Shown here piece by piece: positions 43,001-54,125 of a stretch of DNA of 64,000 bases. Every line of letters starts with the position of its first letter. Position 1 is the stretch's first letter. Under the pieces are notes generated by a model, which worked only from the letters and a program-made list of their open reading frames with translations, was not told the DNA's origin and ran no database searches. The translations under genes and the position numbers were made by a program. The stretch lies in assembly GCA_036346205.1 (NCBI GenBank), contig JARFJB010001486.1, positions 1,471,501 to 1,535,500 on the forward strand, given 5' to 3'. The DNA is from Vesta saturnalis (taxonomy: Eukaryota; Arthropoda; Insecta; Coleoptera; Lampyridae).

Positions 43001-43529
43001 TATTGGAAGTAAGTATAATGCTGTAACTACTGTTTCGGCCATTATTTTTAAATCTAAATTATTATATCTGATGCTTAAATCTGAGTTTATAAGGTTAACT
43101 TTGATTAATAGTTAGTTTAATAAATAATGTTTGTTGTTTATAAGTTAAGCGCAACCTTACTTTCAGGGTCCTTTGTGTTTTTTGAAACTATACACGCAAC
43201 AGCTTTAAGTAATATTAATTCGGTATACGCTAATTTTTACACAATGAAAACTTTTATAAGGAATTTATATAAACATGGGTCCGATAATGTTTTGTTTTAA
43301 GGATATAGAGTGAATCTTTTTATAAAAAATCATTTTTTCGTAAAAAGCTTAATAATCCTTCAGCTCATTTTGTTGAAATTTGGCAATGTTGTTTATGGTA
43401 AAAATGGGCTATTTTGGTCCTAACTAGATTAAAATCCAGTGGCGTACCGAGAAGCACCTTAACTAATATTTTTGATAAAAAAAGTGTGCGCCATTCATAA
43501 ACATTTCTCGACAGCCTAACAATATCCCT

Positions 43530-43615
43530 AAACCCTTCCAGTGTTCCTCAGTGCTTTAGCACGTTAGACAAGTCTTCGCCTGTTCGAGAATACTATAAGT
43601 ACAAAAAAACGAATA
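43530..43615 (+). mobile_element. LINE 3'-tail fragment
   Basis: 'gtgttcctcagtgctttagc' followed by 'acg' and then 'cctgttc' matches the end of the LINE at about 870-915, followed by an A-rich tail. Probably a 5'-truncated insertion of the same or a related LINE. Confidence 0.55.
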
Positions 43616-43619
43616 AAAT

Positions 43620-43990
43620 ACGGGATATAAATGTTCGAGATGCTACCTTTTGTTGCAAAAGCCAACTAGAATAAAAGCTCGCTGGGGAAAACCGTCAGGT
43701 AATAACGCTTGAACACGCTGTATGTAGTAAGGATACAGTTGATAATCTTTTCAAATCTGCCATACAGTAAAGTAAAAAATGTTTAATTGTTGTGCAGTTA
43801 AACTAGTAGGCACAACTTAATGTAAAACTGCTTCCTCCACCTCTACTTTCTTACTGTTGCATGTCTCCCAATTATGGGACCTTTGAAAAGTGCCTGTTTT
43901 TCTATTTGGTACAAGGCGATGAGGATATTTCTCTTGATAAATCCGTCTAGCCGCTCTGGAACCATTTTCTAATATCAATAACAAATTTTA
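43620..43990 (-). pseudogene. Tc1/mariner-type transposase fragment (N-terminal part)
   Basis: Minus-strand frames read ENGSRAARRIYQEKYPHRLV with NRKTGTFQRSH after it (helix-turn-helix region near 43980-43870), and further on PYYIQRVQALLPDGFPQRAF (near 43745-43690). These match the N-terminal half of the insect transposase group whose C-terminal half is seen at 59.6 kb. Broken and incomplete. Confidence 0.7.
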
Positions 43991-44859
43991 TAGCTTAAAG
44001 CTCGTAAAAGCACTTCAAATGGTAGCGATCAAATAATTACGTCCGCACTTAAGTCAAAGTCAAATTTGTGTGATCAAGTGTTTGTCCTTCCACGGCATTC
44101 TTACTTTTCTGTCACTTTCAAAATATTGCAGTGGCGCAAATTTTTCTGTCGAAAATATTGGTAAAGATGCACCCCGGTACGCCATTGGACTTAATAATTC
44201 TAGTAGGTAAGATTGGAGACTTTTGGAACGCACCACAATTCCAAGGTCCCACATTTCCAAGGTGTCCACAATTTCAAGGTCCCACAGGCGCAAAATAAAT
44301 AGGCCATTTTTTACACACAACTTTCCCAAGGTCACACATTTCTAAGATTACCACAGCTGTAAGGTGTAAAAAATAGGTAGGTCACTAACCTCAACACATT
44401 CTCAAGGCTATTTGAGCACCCTACCTACTCAGATAGCCTTCTCACTTTTTCAAGGCTTGCTCATGTAATTTTTTACACTACTCTTATACCACACTTAGAA
44501 CTAAATTAAAAAAAGATAGTGATAGGCTAATATATTTATTTGTTGTACGTACAAAAGAAATTTGTATTATTCAGATATATTATTTTCTCTAGGAACAAAA
44601 CATTTTGATTTAGTACAAGTGCAAAGGGTCCTTTCCACTTCTGTATCATTACTCCTGCGTGGACGTGGTGCAAGTAACTGAGCGTACGTGCAGTGTGGGG
44701 CCCATCGGAGATTCTCCTGTAGCGGAATGTCAGATGACCGCCATTGGTTTATTCTAACTCCACACATGAAGCATAGAACCGATCGTCATCAGCGGTACAT
44801 GATGGAATACCACCACAGTATCATTGATATATTTGAGCACATACACCGTGTGGTGTGTA

Positions 44860-44860
<1 letters not shown>

Positions 44861-44890
<30 letters not shown>

Positions 44891-44920
44891 GTATGTCTAC
44901 CTGTCTGTTTGTCTGTCTAT
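44861..44920. repeat. CTGT tetranucleotide microsatellite
   Basis: About 9 clean units followed by variants (ctct, atgt, tacc). Confidence 0.95.
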
Positions 44921-45081
44921 ATAGTATTCGTCACGCTCAGTCACTATTGGAATCGACTCTGTCAGTTATACTTATTATGCCTGTCTCGATCACTGGCAAG
45001 GACCACTTGTTGAAGAGCTGGATTACGAACTCGGATGAGTTTGTGCAGTCCGGCAACCTCTTCGACAGTTTCCAGTATCAT

Positions 45082-46361
45082 CTACAGATGTACAATGGCG
45101 TTATCATACCCACTGAGTATAGCTAGGCTTATAACACTATGCCAGTCAAGGTATAATATTACAAGCCTACTGTGGCCCGGTCGAGCTGCTCTTCTAGAGA
45201 GCTCTCCGTAATCACGACATCGGAATTCCGGACGAATGGCACTATGGTTGTCAGCTGTAATGAAAGAAAGAGTTATAAATATAAATAAAGTAGTAGCAAG
45301 ATAATACATACCGTGAACGTGAGGTGGTTCCATGTGATGATGCGATGTGTGTAGAATAGCCAGTACCATCCAGCGATAATTAGAAACGCAGAATTGAGTG
45401 GCACTGTCTCCCGACGCCATCGCACACATAACGTTGCACAAGGGTGGAAGCATAGTACGACCAATGGTCATAGGGGTATGTGTAGCCCAAAACCAGTCAT
45501 CGTCAAGTTCTTCGTCGTCATTATCGTGCATATCGTCGTCAGCGTTTTCGTTATTTCCATGATCCTGGACCTGCGGAGCGACTTCTGGAGCCCGGGCATT
45601 GTTGTTGTTCTCGTCCTGTATGCTGTTGTTACTGTTCCTGTGCACTTAGTTCTTGTACTACGTCTGATAGTTCTTGAGTGCTATGTTCCAGGTGTCGCAT
45701 GTTGTTAGTGATAGTGTCCATAAAGTCGTCCTCATCGCTACTCTCTTCAACGATGATTTCGTTACAAAAGTCAGTACGTGTTTCGCGAAGTAGTCGCTGT
45801 TGTCGTAATGCGTCATTGTCGTAGTCGTCGGAATCATAGCTGTAGGCAGGATCCATGTCTACGTCGGAGTCGTAGTCACCAGTGTTGAGGTAATCGTTCC
45901 TAGCACAGGAAGAACATATTCCCTCAACACTGGAAGATATGCTGACGAAGTCATCATTATCATTGTTATGTTCGTCTATGTCAATAGGTAGTGGTGTGTC
46001 CTCGTCACTGATAGTAATGATTTAGGCATTGGTCATGTCTAGTGCTACTGTCTCCGCATCAGGGTTGTAATCATGTAGAGAGTCCAGGATTACGGTCGTC
46101 AGTTTATAAATTTCGTCGTCGCTGGATTGGGCGTCCACGGTAATAGGAGAGGATGCAGAGGGTGGGATATACAGAACCTCAGGGAAAGAGGGGGACGAAT
46201 CCTGAGGTGTGGGAGGGAAAGGGAGGTCAACGTCAAGTGGATAGGAAACTTGAGGAGTTGGAGTTTGCGGGACATCGGGGAGAGGAGTTGAGGAGGCTAG
46301 CGGGATGAACTCGAAGGGATACAGGAGTCTACCAGGCGATGGAGAACGGGGGGTAACAGCG
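45082..46361 (-). pseudogene. Unassigned gene for an acidic, Pro/Ser-rich protein, interrupted
   Basis: From an acceptor (TTTTTTTACAG, exon starting 46361) a frame of about 240 codons runs to 45629 with a single TAA at about 46024-46022. It is first proline-rich (VTPRSPSPGRLLYPFEF, PLPDVPQTPTPQVSYPLDVD), then very acidic (IITISDEDTPLPIDIDEHNN, YSYDSDDYDNDALRQQRLL, VEESSDEDDFMD). A shift leads into 45645-45082, with DDDMHDNDDEELDDDWFWAT, a more hydrophobic segment (MLPPLCNVMCAMASGD) and a putative 57-bp GTATGT...TTACAG intron before DNHSAIRPEFRCRDYGELSR and the stop. I recognise no family. Its codons look GC-richer than the surrounding DNA. It could be a host gene, a Polinton/viral accessory gene or another element's ORF. 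Confidence 0.5.
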
Positions 46362-46839
46362 ACCTGTAAAAAAATACGTTAAAAATGTACCAAGCATGAA
46401 AAAAAAAATTAAAATCTTCAAGTCATTGTATGTTCAGTAGTGTCAACTATAGAATCAGTTGTACTGTTTTCGTTTCGCCAAATATAGGTGTTTCCCCCAC
46501 TAAAAACAACGTTTTTCATGCATTTTTAGAGGACATTTTTCAAGGTCTTTACGGACTTGTAAGAATTTTCAAAGTTATGTTGTGGATTTAGAATAATTTT
46601 CAATAAAATCTCTTCGGACTTGTAAAATTTTGCAATAGTTACTTAATAAAAACTGTAGGGACTTGTGAAAAAGGCTTTCATCTTTTGTATACTAATATTA
46701 GTAATCGCTTTTAGAACCTGTAAACCCAAGTGTAGTCGCCGCCGTAGTAGAGAATACTACGTCAACCGCAAACAGAGCTAAGGAAGCGCTTTTATGTATT
46801 ACTGCGACAGATGACTAATTTACGTTGTTTCACTTTTAG
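46362..46839. other. Intergenic space between two divergent orphan genes
   Basis: 478 bp between acceptor-like starts of the minus gene and the plus gene. It would have to hold their first exons and/or a shared promoter. A GC-richer patch at about 46720-46790 ('gtagtcgccgccgtagtaga') could be coding, but no start codon context was convincing. Confidence 0.4.
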
Positions 46840-47851
46840 GTAGGTCACGAGCATGCGTGGCTTATCATCGTCCCGTAGTGGTCGGTGGACGAGTTAACAT
46901 CATAAGCCACGTTGTGATATTACCGCGGCTTGACACTTCCATGCTGAGGAGGTTGCTGGGAGACCGACCTCATACGGATCACGCACACGATGTAATGGAG
47001 CTACTCCAGGAAGGCTGTGCTACCGGTGATCTGGTGGAGAGCGGACAGTATTTCGACCAGGATTACTGCGAAGTAGCGTTACGGTTTTTGAATACACCAC
47101 CTCCAGCGGACGATTTGGATGTGGTATTATCACGAACGTACGAGCAGCCAGACCTGGACAAAATACTGCTCACCCTACAACCTGTACGAGAGCATTATGA
47201 AAGGATACAGTCACCCGTAAATGAAGATCAGGTAGTATTGCATCATGTCTTAAATCCTGGCTGCATTGCAGAGCTTGGGGATGAATGGTCTCCACTTGCA
47301 GAACATCGTTCATCGTCAAGCTCTGTAGCGCGGTCGGTACTGGGGAGAGAGGAATCTCCTATTGCTCTGACACCTGCATGCGTTGTAGATGAGCAATCGT
47401 CCACATTTGCAACATATACAGAGGGCAGAATAGTAGCGAATCCATTTGAAGGTTTTCTGAGCCCTGTTTCTACTTTAGAACTTATGGAGGAGTGGTCGTA
47501 CAGTAGTTCTACCGTAGGAGGAGAGGTCAGGGAGCCCATTTCTGATATTGTTCTGAGCACTACTTGTATTGCAGAGTTCCCTGAAGAGTGGAGTTCTATG
47601 AACTCTTCGATACAAGTGGAGCGAATGGATGATTCATCAGGGACTATCCTCAGTCCTGTGTGTGCTGCTGATTTTATAGATAATAAATGGTCGCTAAATG
47701 ACATAGCAGTATCTAGGAGTACCGCAGCACCCATAAACACTTACCTGCGCAATCACCGGTGAGGGATATAGTGGAAAACTCAGAATCTTCTCCCCAGAGT
47801 GTATTGAGCCTTACTTGCGTAGCGGAGTTTCTGGAAAACAGGTGGGGGTAA
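46840..47851 (+). CDS. Unassigned gene with six repeated C-x-AEF-x-EEW-type modules
   Basis: After an acceptor (TTTCACTTTTAG) the frame reads RSRACVAYHRPVVVGGRVNI and continues about 308 codons to a TGA at 47760-47762. A one-step shift then restores coding to a TAA at 47849-47851. The N-terminal 130 residues are ordinary globular-looking sequence (LPRLDTSMLRRLLGDRP, SGQYFDQDYCEVALRFLN). The rest is a degenerate repeat of 25-45 residues: LNPGCIAELGDEWS, LTPACVVDEQSS, LSPVSTLELMEEWS, LSTTCIAEFPEEWS, LSPVCAADFIDNKWS and, past the shift, LSLTCVAEFLENRWG, separated by Ser/Glu-rich linkers. I know no family with this pattern. It is followed 356 bp later by Polinton DNA polymerase on the same strand. 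The late frameshift suggests decay or an unseen intron. Confidence 0.5.
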
Positions 47852-48207
47852 TACTTTGCTTCCATCCCAAAGCACATGGCAGGGTGAGATACAATGCTGG
47901 GTAGAATATATGTGCTCAGCAACACTATCCAAGACTATCATTGTTATTGTTCCCTTACTCGTACACTACTCTATCCCTCAACCTGATATATCCATCATAC
48001 ATATTATCCTATCCTGGCGATATGTTACGTTGCGTCCTCGTTCGCATCGTTGGATATAACTTCTTTTTTTTAACAGTTGTAATACATGATAGTAATAAAT
48101 GCTACAAACCAATAAAGAGCAATAAACAGTTAAAAAAGGGAATGATAACAAAACACGTAACTCTACCCATTCACTTATACATTGTTTATACATTCCCTCT
48201 GTTACAG

Positions 48208-49967
48208 ATCGCAATAAAACGTTTCAATGTGAATGTCTGAAGAAATTTTCCAGAAAAGACTCTTTACTACATCAATGTTGGATAAGTACTCCAACTACCC
48301 CACCTTCAGAGATGCCGCAGGCTGCACCGCAAAACCATACCGCACTTAGAAATGTGGTACAACCAAGTACTTCCGATGCGAACAGAACGGAACATAGCCA
48401 TATTGGTGAACGTCTTGCACAACCTGGATCGTCAGGGTTAAACAACTTAAAGAATAATGTGCAACACAGGCATGCTGATGATTCCTTTGGAGAACCAGGG
48501 CAATCGGGTTTAAAAAACTCACGGAAACGTGACCAAAGCAGCGAACCAGTACAAAATAAAAGTAGCAAAAGTGTTTAAATTGTGCACTGCACTGATTGTG
48601 CGATTGGTGTTCCTCGATATGCTTATCAAGGACACCTTAGAAGCAATAGGCACAGAGCAAATGTGTGATTCGCAATGCTTTTAAACAACGCATTGTTTCG
48701 TATAGACTATCACCATGCAATACCCATACCGATATGCAGACGTTTATGGGTGACGCTAAAGTGAATGTTTTGAAACTAATACAAATTCAGTTGCTAAACC
48801 ACTTCTCATTGAAATGAAATGTTGAGTTGTTTGGGTTGTACTTTCTGAACAGTAGAGAAAGCACTGAATTAAAGTCCTTTCAAACGAAATATGGTATGTT
48901 GAGTGTCGGGAGGGTGTTGGAAGAGTATTTTCAAAGAGTAGTGGGTATCTTGGATGCGAAGCAATCAGAATTTCAGCATAAAGATTCTGGTGTGAGTTAT
49001 GAGTAGTAGAGTATTATATTATTAATATATGTTGTTTTGTAGGGTGGTCGCTGGTGCATTTCGTATATTTAGATGTAAACATGTTGAAATTTTCTCCCAC
49101 TACGGGTTCATCCTATATGAATGTCCCGGCTGAAATTTCGCATAAACATGCCATAGTGAATGCGAAGAATAGTGATAATTGCTGATTTGCGTGGCCTATT
49201 GTATCAGCATTAATGACACCGACGGGGTTACCTCAACTGACGACTTATTACCCTAATTTCAGGAGGTTATTCAACTGGAATTGTGTACAATTTCCTGCTA
49301 AACTGACTAACATCTCAACGTTTGAGTCCAACAATAATATCTCTATCAATGTTTATGGACTGGAGGATACGCATCGTGATGGTCAGCGTATTTCTGAGGT
49401 AGTGGGTCCTCTCTACTATACCATGGCTAAACAACCTATTCATGTTAGTTTATGACTATTAGTAACCAAACGGATAATCAGCATTATGTATGGATAAAAA
49501 TTTTTTCTCGTTTACTTAGCAACCAAATAAGCCGACGTAATGGGGCAAAATATTTTTGTGATTCATGTATTCATTACTTTAGAACGCAAGAGCAATTAAC
49601 TCGATACGTGTCTCATGACTGTAATTTCGTATACACTAAATTACCTGGCGTAATGCATAGAAAAGGTAGAACCGGGGAGTACTATGCGGAAAATATACTT
49701 GCGTTTCGAAACTATCAAAAACAGATGTTTCTACCATTCGTAATTTATGCAGATTTTGAAGCTCTATTAGTACCAGTAAATTCGGCTGAACCCGATCCCG
49801 AACAACCGTTCACGATAAAAACATGTAAACATGAACCATACTCATTCAGTTATAATATTAAGTGTGGTGTAGGCGATGCGTTGTGCAAATTAGAACTTTA
49901 TAAGGGGGTTAATGCCGCGGAGGTATTTATTACACGACTCGAGAGTGATGTGAAACGGATAAAGTGA
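48208..49967 (+). pseudogene. Polinton protein-primed DNA polymerase B, N-terminal part, broken
   Basis: From an acceptor (TCTGTTACAG) the frame has a zinc-finger-like FQCECLKKFSRKDSLLHQC, a low-complexity linker, a stop at about 48576-48578, and a second finger-like C-x2-C ... GHLRSNRH block (about 48590-48660). After several shifts come FRRLFNWNCVQFPAKLTNIS, VYGLEDTHRDGQ and EVVGPLYYT (49213-49455), then SDQ-free text with YFCDSCIHYFRTQEQLTRYV, DCNFVYTKLP and FVIYADFEALLVPV (Asp-x-Glu of exonuclease motif I), ending NAAEVFITRLESDVKRI. This is the N-terminal and exonuclease-I part of the Polinton polymerase. The polymerase palm is missing; the gene stops where a composite repeat begins (49992). 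Confidence 0.85.
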
Positions 49968-49991
49968 AAATAGATTTTTTTTAAAGCATGT

Positions 49992-51690
49992 TATCGTCTT
50001 TTTTTATTTTGAATGTAAATTTATAAGTACAATATAAATGCTAAATACGAGTTGCAGTAATCAGGTTTTGTGTATTACTTTCTAAATTAGTTAATAAGGG
50101 AAAGCAGTAGCCAGTTTATATCCAGCCATTCATAAGTAGAAAACGTGTTTAGTGAGATGTATAAAAATTTTTCAGTTCAACATATGATTATTATTAGTTG
50201 AAAGAAAAAACACATCTGAAGGTATGCGTATTATTTTTTAATATATGTTTACTTGCTATTGCTAAAAAAAAATGTCGATAAAGATTTTTAGATGTATTAT
50301 TACTCTTATAGGATAACGTCATAAAATCAGATCTACAATAGCTGGTACGTATTCATGGATTTAAAACCTTTTGCCTCTTATTTCCATTATATCAATTTGA
50401 TATTCTTAAAAACATATTAATTTAATTTAACTCTATGTTATATATAAGTAATTATTACTTTCCGGTCCTTTAATGAGGTTTTTATAACTGCCAATGAACA
50501 CGTTTCTGTTTGTTGTGCAACAATTTTGTTTGTATGTAATTGAACATCCAAATAAATCAGACGTAATTTGCCGAATATATAGGTGGTGACTGTTTAGAAA
50601 GAGAATCTGCCTCTATAAAAAGCATCATTCGCTTTAGGGTAGAAATTATGTATTATTTCACGCCATATTTAATTTAGACTTTAATGTATTCAGTTTTGAA
50701 CTGTAAGCTGGTTTCCGCAAACTGTAAGACATGATTTATTAATTTTGGTTGATTGAGATTGATCTGATTAATATGATCGAGCATGATTCGTTTGAGATTG
50801 ATTGATTAATTAATTAATTGATTTGTTTGTGTGTGAGAAAGAGCCGAAAGAGAAAGAGAGGGAGAGAGAGAAACGGATAACCGAGAGAGAGAGAAAGAGA
50901 GAGGTGTGCATGATCAACTTCTATTACAGAAAATGTTCATTAGTCTATACGTTATGACGGGGGCGAAGACCTACAGCTGTAAGATTAGGTTAGAACCCAC
51001 ATACAATTGCACCAAGGGGGCCACAATAGGGGCCAAGCCCAAGAGCTAGTTTCTGCACTTATATATAAGGTTAGGGCCCCATACCATTTCCAACTAGGGG
51101 CCGCAACAGGGGGCGAAGGCCCGAGAACAAGTGTTAAAGATCTACACATGTCTTACAAGTTAGCATTAGGGCCCCTTATTAGAATACAAATTCAAATTCC
51201 CCACCAATCAGAATGCGAGATAATTACCAAAAATAGTCGTCACGTCTAGCCTTCAGCCCCACCTCATCCCCAAGACCAACTCCAAGTCCAACCCCAAAAA
51301 CCAACTCCAAGACCAAACCCAAGCTCAAGGCCTAAACACGCTTCTCAAACATGCGCGATAGAAAAGGTCGATAAAGGATGGCCGACAAAAGGACCTTAAT
51401 TAGGGGTTAATCTCCGCCCAAGGGTTGAAAAAGGCCCCCGAAAACAAGCCAACATCCTTCCCTAACCTCAAATCCAAGACCAAGGCCTAAATGTGCTAAA
51501 TGAGCGCAAGTACAAAAAGGACATGGCTGTCAAAAAGGCTCTTAATACAACCAAATTAGGGTGAAAATCAAGGGGTTGAAAAAGGCCTCTGAAAATAAAC
51601 CATAGGGGTGGAAAATACGGTTTCCCACGTGGGCGGTTTTGTGACGTCAAAATCTAAGATGGCGGCCAACGTGCCTGCCTTCTACTCAGT
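49992..51690 (+). repeat. Composite interspersed repeat, copy B
   Basis: Starts with 'attttgaatgtaaatttata' just after the truncated polymerase and shares modules with 29270-30640 and with the 26.6-28.3 kb foldback. It contains a GA-rich tract at 50825-50905, 'cattagtctata' (cf. 27674), 'cttacaagttagcattaggg', a run of 'caactccaagtccaacccc'-type 13-14 bp tandem units (51270-51330), 'aaaaggctcttaatacaa' and the end 'cccacgtgggcgg' plus 'tgacgtcaaaatctaagatg'. ORFs within it (e.g. 51007-51249) are not supported as genes. Confidence 0.65.
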
Positions 51691-51699
51691 AACATTAAT

Positions 51700-52150
51700 A
51701 TTGCAATATTTAAGTTTATCATAGAAATAGCGGTTTGAGGCCTAACAAAAACAATATATACAAACAGATTTCACATCTTACACATATTAAATACAAACTT
51801 AAAAAAAACTGTTGACAGTATAACATCTTCCAAAACAATTAACCCCGAAATAAAGATTTTTGCACGATTTTGGTTTATTTACCATATCTGTTTCCAAGAC
51901 AGTGGGATATGTTTACTGGTTGCGAGGCCCAACTCGTCAGTAAGATTTTACTCACCGACGTCTTTTACTTACCAACGTAAAATTATATATAGGTACTATA
52001 TTTCACAACAATAAGAACAAAAAATTTGGACATTTCTATTTAAAACTTCACTTTTGACTTTTCGTTTATTTAGTAGAAATTAAATAATTTCAATTGTGGT
52101 AAACGTTCCTTACTGTTCTTGATACTCAATATACTATAACAATTTCGTAG
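51700..52150. other. Interval with nothing recognised
   Basis: AT-rich, no motif-bearing ORF. Confidence 0.4.
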
Positions 52151-52157
52151 AATATAC

Positions 52158-52652
52158 TTGTTTAAGGAAAGTGGCAGTGTGGGCGAATTTAAAAAATGCG
52201 ACCTCTGCCAATATAATCAACAGAAACAAATTATCCTGTGTCCCATTAATATAAATGTTATTATTGAAAACGGAGTGCAATTTGTAGAAACTGCTATTAA
52301 TGAAGCAAACCTCGCCAATAGCAAATGCGCAATTTTTGCAGTATAGTGTCGTTTACCAGGGAATTTAATTTGCACCTATTCCGATAAACATTATTTAAAA
52401 AATCAAAACATCTTTAATTACATACAGTACAAACTTAAAGATTTTCGTCAAAGTATATCTATAGACGATAATCACTACTGTATACTAAAGGCAATAATAG
52501 CATATATTCCGAATGAAGGATCTGCTAGACACTGTTACAGTAACCGCAAAACGGAACTGTGGAATGCTTACGATGATTTAACAACCAAAGTACAATTAGC
52601 GTTACCGAGCACTGAAGTCAATCCCCACATGATATTTTATGTTAGGAACTAA
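52158..52652 (+). pseudogene. Unassigned ORF with one in-frame stop (about 164 codons)
   Basis: One frame is open from 52158 to TAA at about 52650 apart from a single TAG at 52344-52346. It contains GEFKKCDLCQYNQQKQIILC (a CxxC pair), then SISIDDNHYCILKAIIAYIP and NRKTELWNAYDDLTTKVQLA, ending MIFYVRN. The 'DDNHYCILKAI' text faintly recalls the D-G-x-C-L-x-x-A start of OTU-type cysteine proteases, but this is weak. Length and composition suggest a real former gene. It lies beside Polinton-derived material but no link is proven. Confidence 0.4.
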
Positions 52653-52857
52653 ATCTAGTATGTCCATAAGTAAATTTGTGCAGAGCCCAACTTTTTTAAT
52701 TCAGATATGTAATTAGGTTAGGCAGTTATATTTACATGTTTTATAAAATATTGTTTTCTGTCTTTAGTTCAAGTACGGATTTACATGTAAATTGGTTATC
52801 TTATACCCTGTATATGTTATTTTTTTTTTGTTTGTAAATAGTATATTAAAGTATAAG

Positions 52858-53420
52858 TGGATAAAAAGGTCTTTAAAACACGCGTGCGCCGGAGTGCTCG
52901 AAATAGAGTAAGTGTTTTAAAGACCAGTTATCCACGAATAGTTTACGCTATTTTTTTATTGGTGCACCTTGAAATCATAAATACTAGCATTATTATTGTA
53001 AGTTTTTATGAACGAATAAGTTCAAAGGTAAATATGTAATTAAAAATTATTATTAATTTTATTAAATACATAAACTAGTATTTAGTACTATTACTTCAAA
53101 AATATGGAAATAAGAACTAATAATGTAAAATATGTAAATAAAAATTAATATATCTAACAATCCTAACTGTACTTTCTATTTTCATTTATAAAATTAAAAG
53201 TGTTAAATTATGTTTAAATAATGGTTTTGAATTTGTTAATAATATTTTATTTGACGTTACAAGGTACTCTTGTCAGATCAATAATCATTTAGACTTCACG
53301 TTTCTTGAGTTGTTGATGTTGCCATGGTAACTTTAAAAAACGCGCGTTTTTGAAAGTTCGATTTAAACACGCTAAGGCGTGCTTTAAATAGGTAAAATGG
53401 GGCACCAATAAAAAAAATAA
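52858..53420. repeat. MITE-like segment with nested inverted repeats
   Basis: A local hairpin pairs 'aggtctttaaaacac' (52866-52880) with 'gtgttttaaagacc' (52911-52924). On a larger scale 'tttttttattggtgcacc' near 52950 is inverted at 'ggggcaccaataaaaaaa' (53399-53416), and 'acacgctaaggcgtg' near 53367 forms another small stem. It also contains the AT tail 'attattattaattttattaa' (53048-53067) shared with the tRNA-containing elements. Non-coding. Confidence 0.5.
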
Positions 53421-53879
53421 ATAGAGAAGTGTCATTGGAATTAATAAGTTTTAAAAGTTAAAAAACAGCCTTAAATTAGATTTCTTCATAAGTATCAGAT
53501 CAACAGAAGACTAAAATAAAGAATTCTGGTTAGGAACTTGTTACGTGTTTAATTGGAAAACGTTTCTTTTTGATAACTTTCATCATTTTGTCAAATTTAC
53601 TTACTAAAAAAACATCAATTTATTCTTAGGTTGAATGCTTCCAATTCACTATTTCGCAAATTTTTACGCATCTCCAATTGAATTTAAATTAACATATGCA
53701 ACTTTCGTACACATCTCTTATTTAGTTAAAATCAGTCAAATTTAATACCTTCAGCGACATCTCTAAGATTTATGATCATTTAATATAAAGCAGTTAAATA
53801 GAAACCTGGGATCCCTTTGGGTCAAATATATATATATATATACATATAGTAAATATATATTTTCTACACATTTTTAGCT

Positions 53880-54125
53880 TTTGGTAACAGTGATTAAATA
53901 AAAATTTTCTCAAGTTTGTAAAATTGGTTTTTAAGGTGTTGGCCAATTTTTCTTTCTTCATTTTAAGAACGCCATTGATGGTGGAAGTTGGGTTTCTAGA
54001 GAATTTTTCGTTTCTGGTTCTGGATGCTGAAGCATCATTTTTTTGGAAAATTCTCATTTAAAGTAATGCTTTGTTACGTAAAAGTATTGCTAACGCTTTT
54101 AAAAGGCGGATATAATTGAAATTAT
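53880..54125 (-). repeat. Interspersed repeat, inverted copy of 41395-41665
   Basis: On the minus strand: 'atatccgcctt', then 'aaaaaaatgatgcttcagca', 'tctctagaaa' and 'caatggcgttcttaaaatga', matching the copy at 41.4 kb. The 87-codon frame over it (FQKNDASASRTRNEKFSRNP) is open here. Confidence 0.65.

Noticed and set aside
44060..44335. 91-codon minus ORF with short 'ccaaggt' repeats
   Set aside because: The repeated ccaca/ccaaggt text produces Trp-Asp-Leu repeats by chance; no motif.
47243..47740. 165-codon minus ORF opposite the module gene
   Set aside because: It lies wholly antisense to the frame that shows repeated protein modules and has no motif of its own.
48272..48568. 98-codon minus ORF
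   Set aside because: Antisense to the N-terminal linker of the Polinton polymerase.
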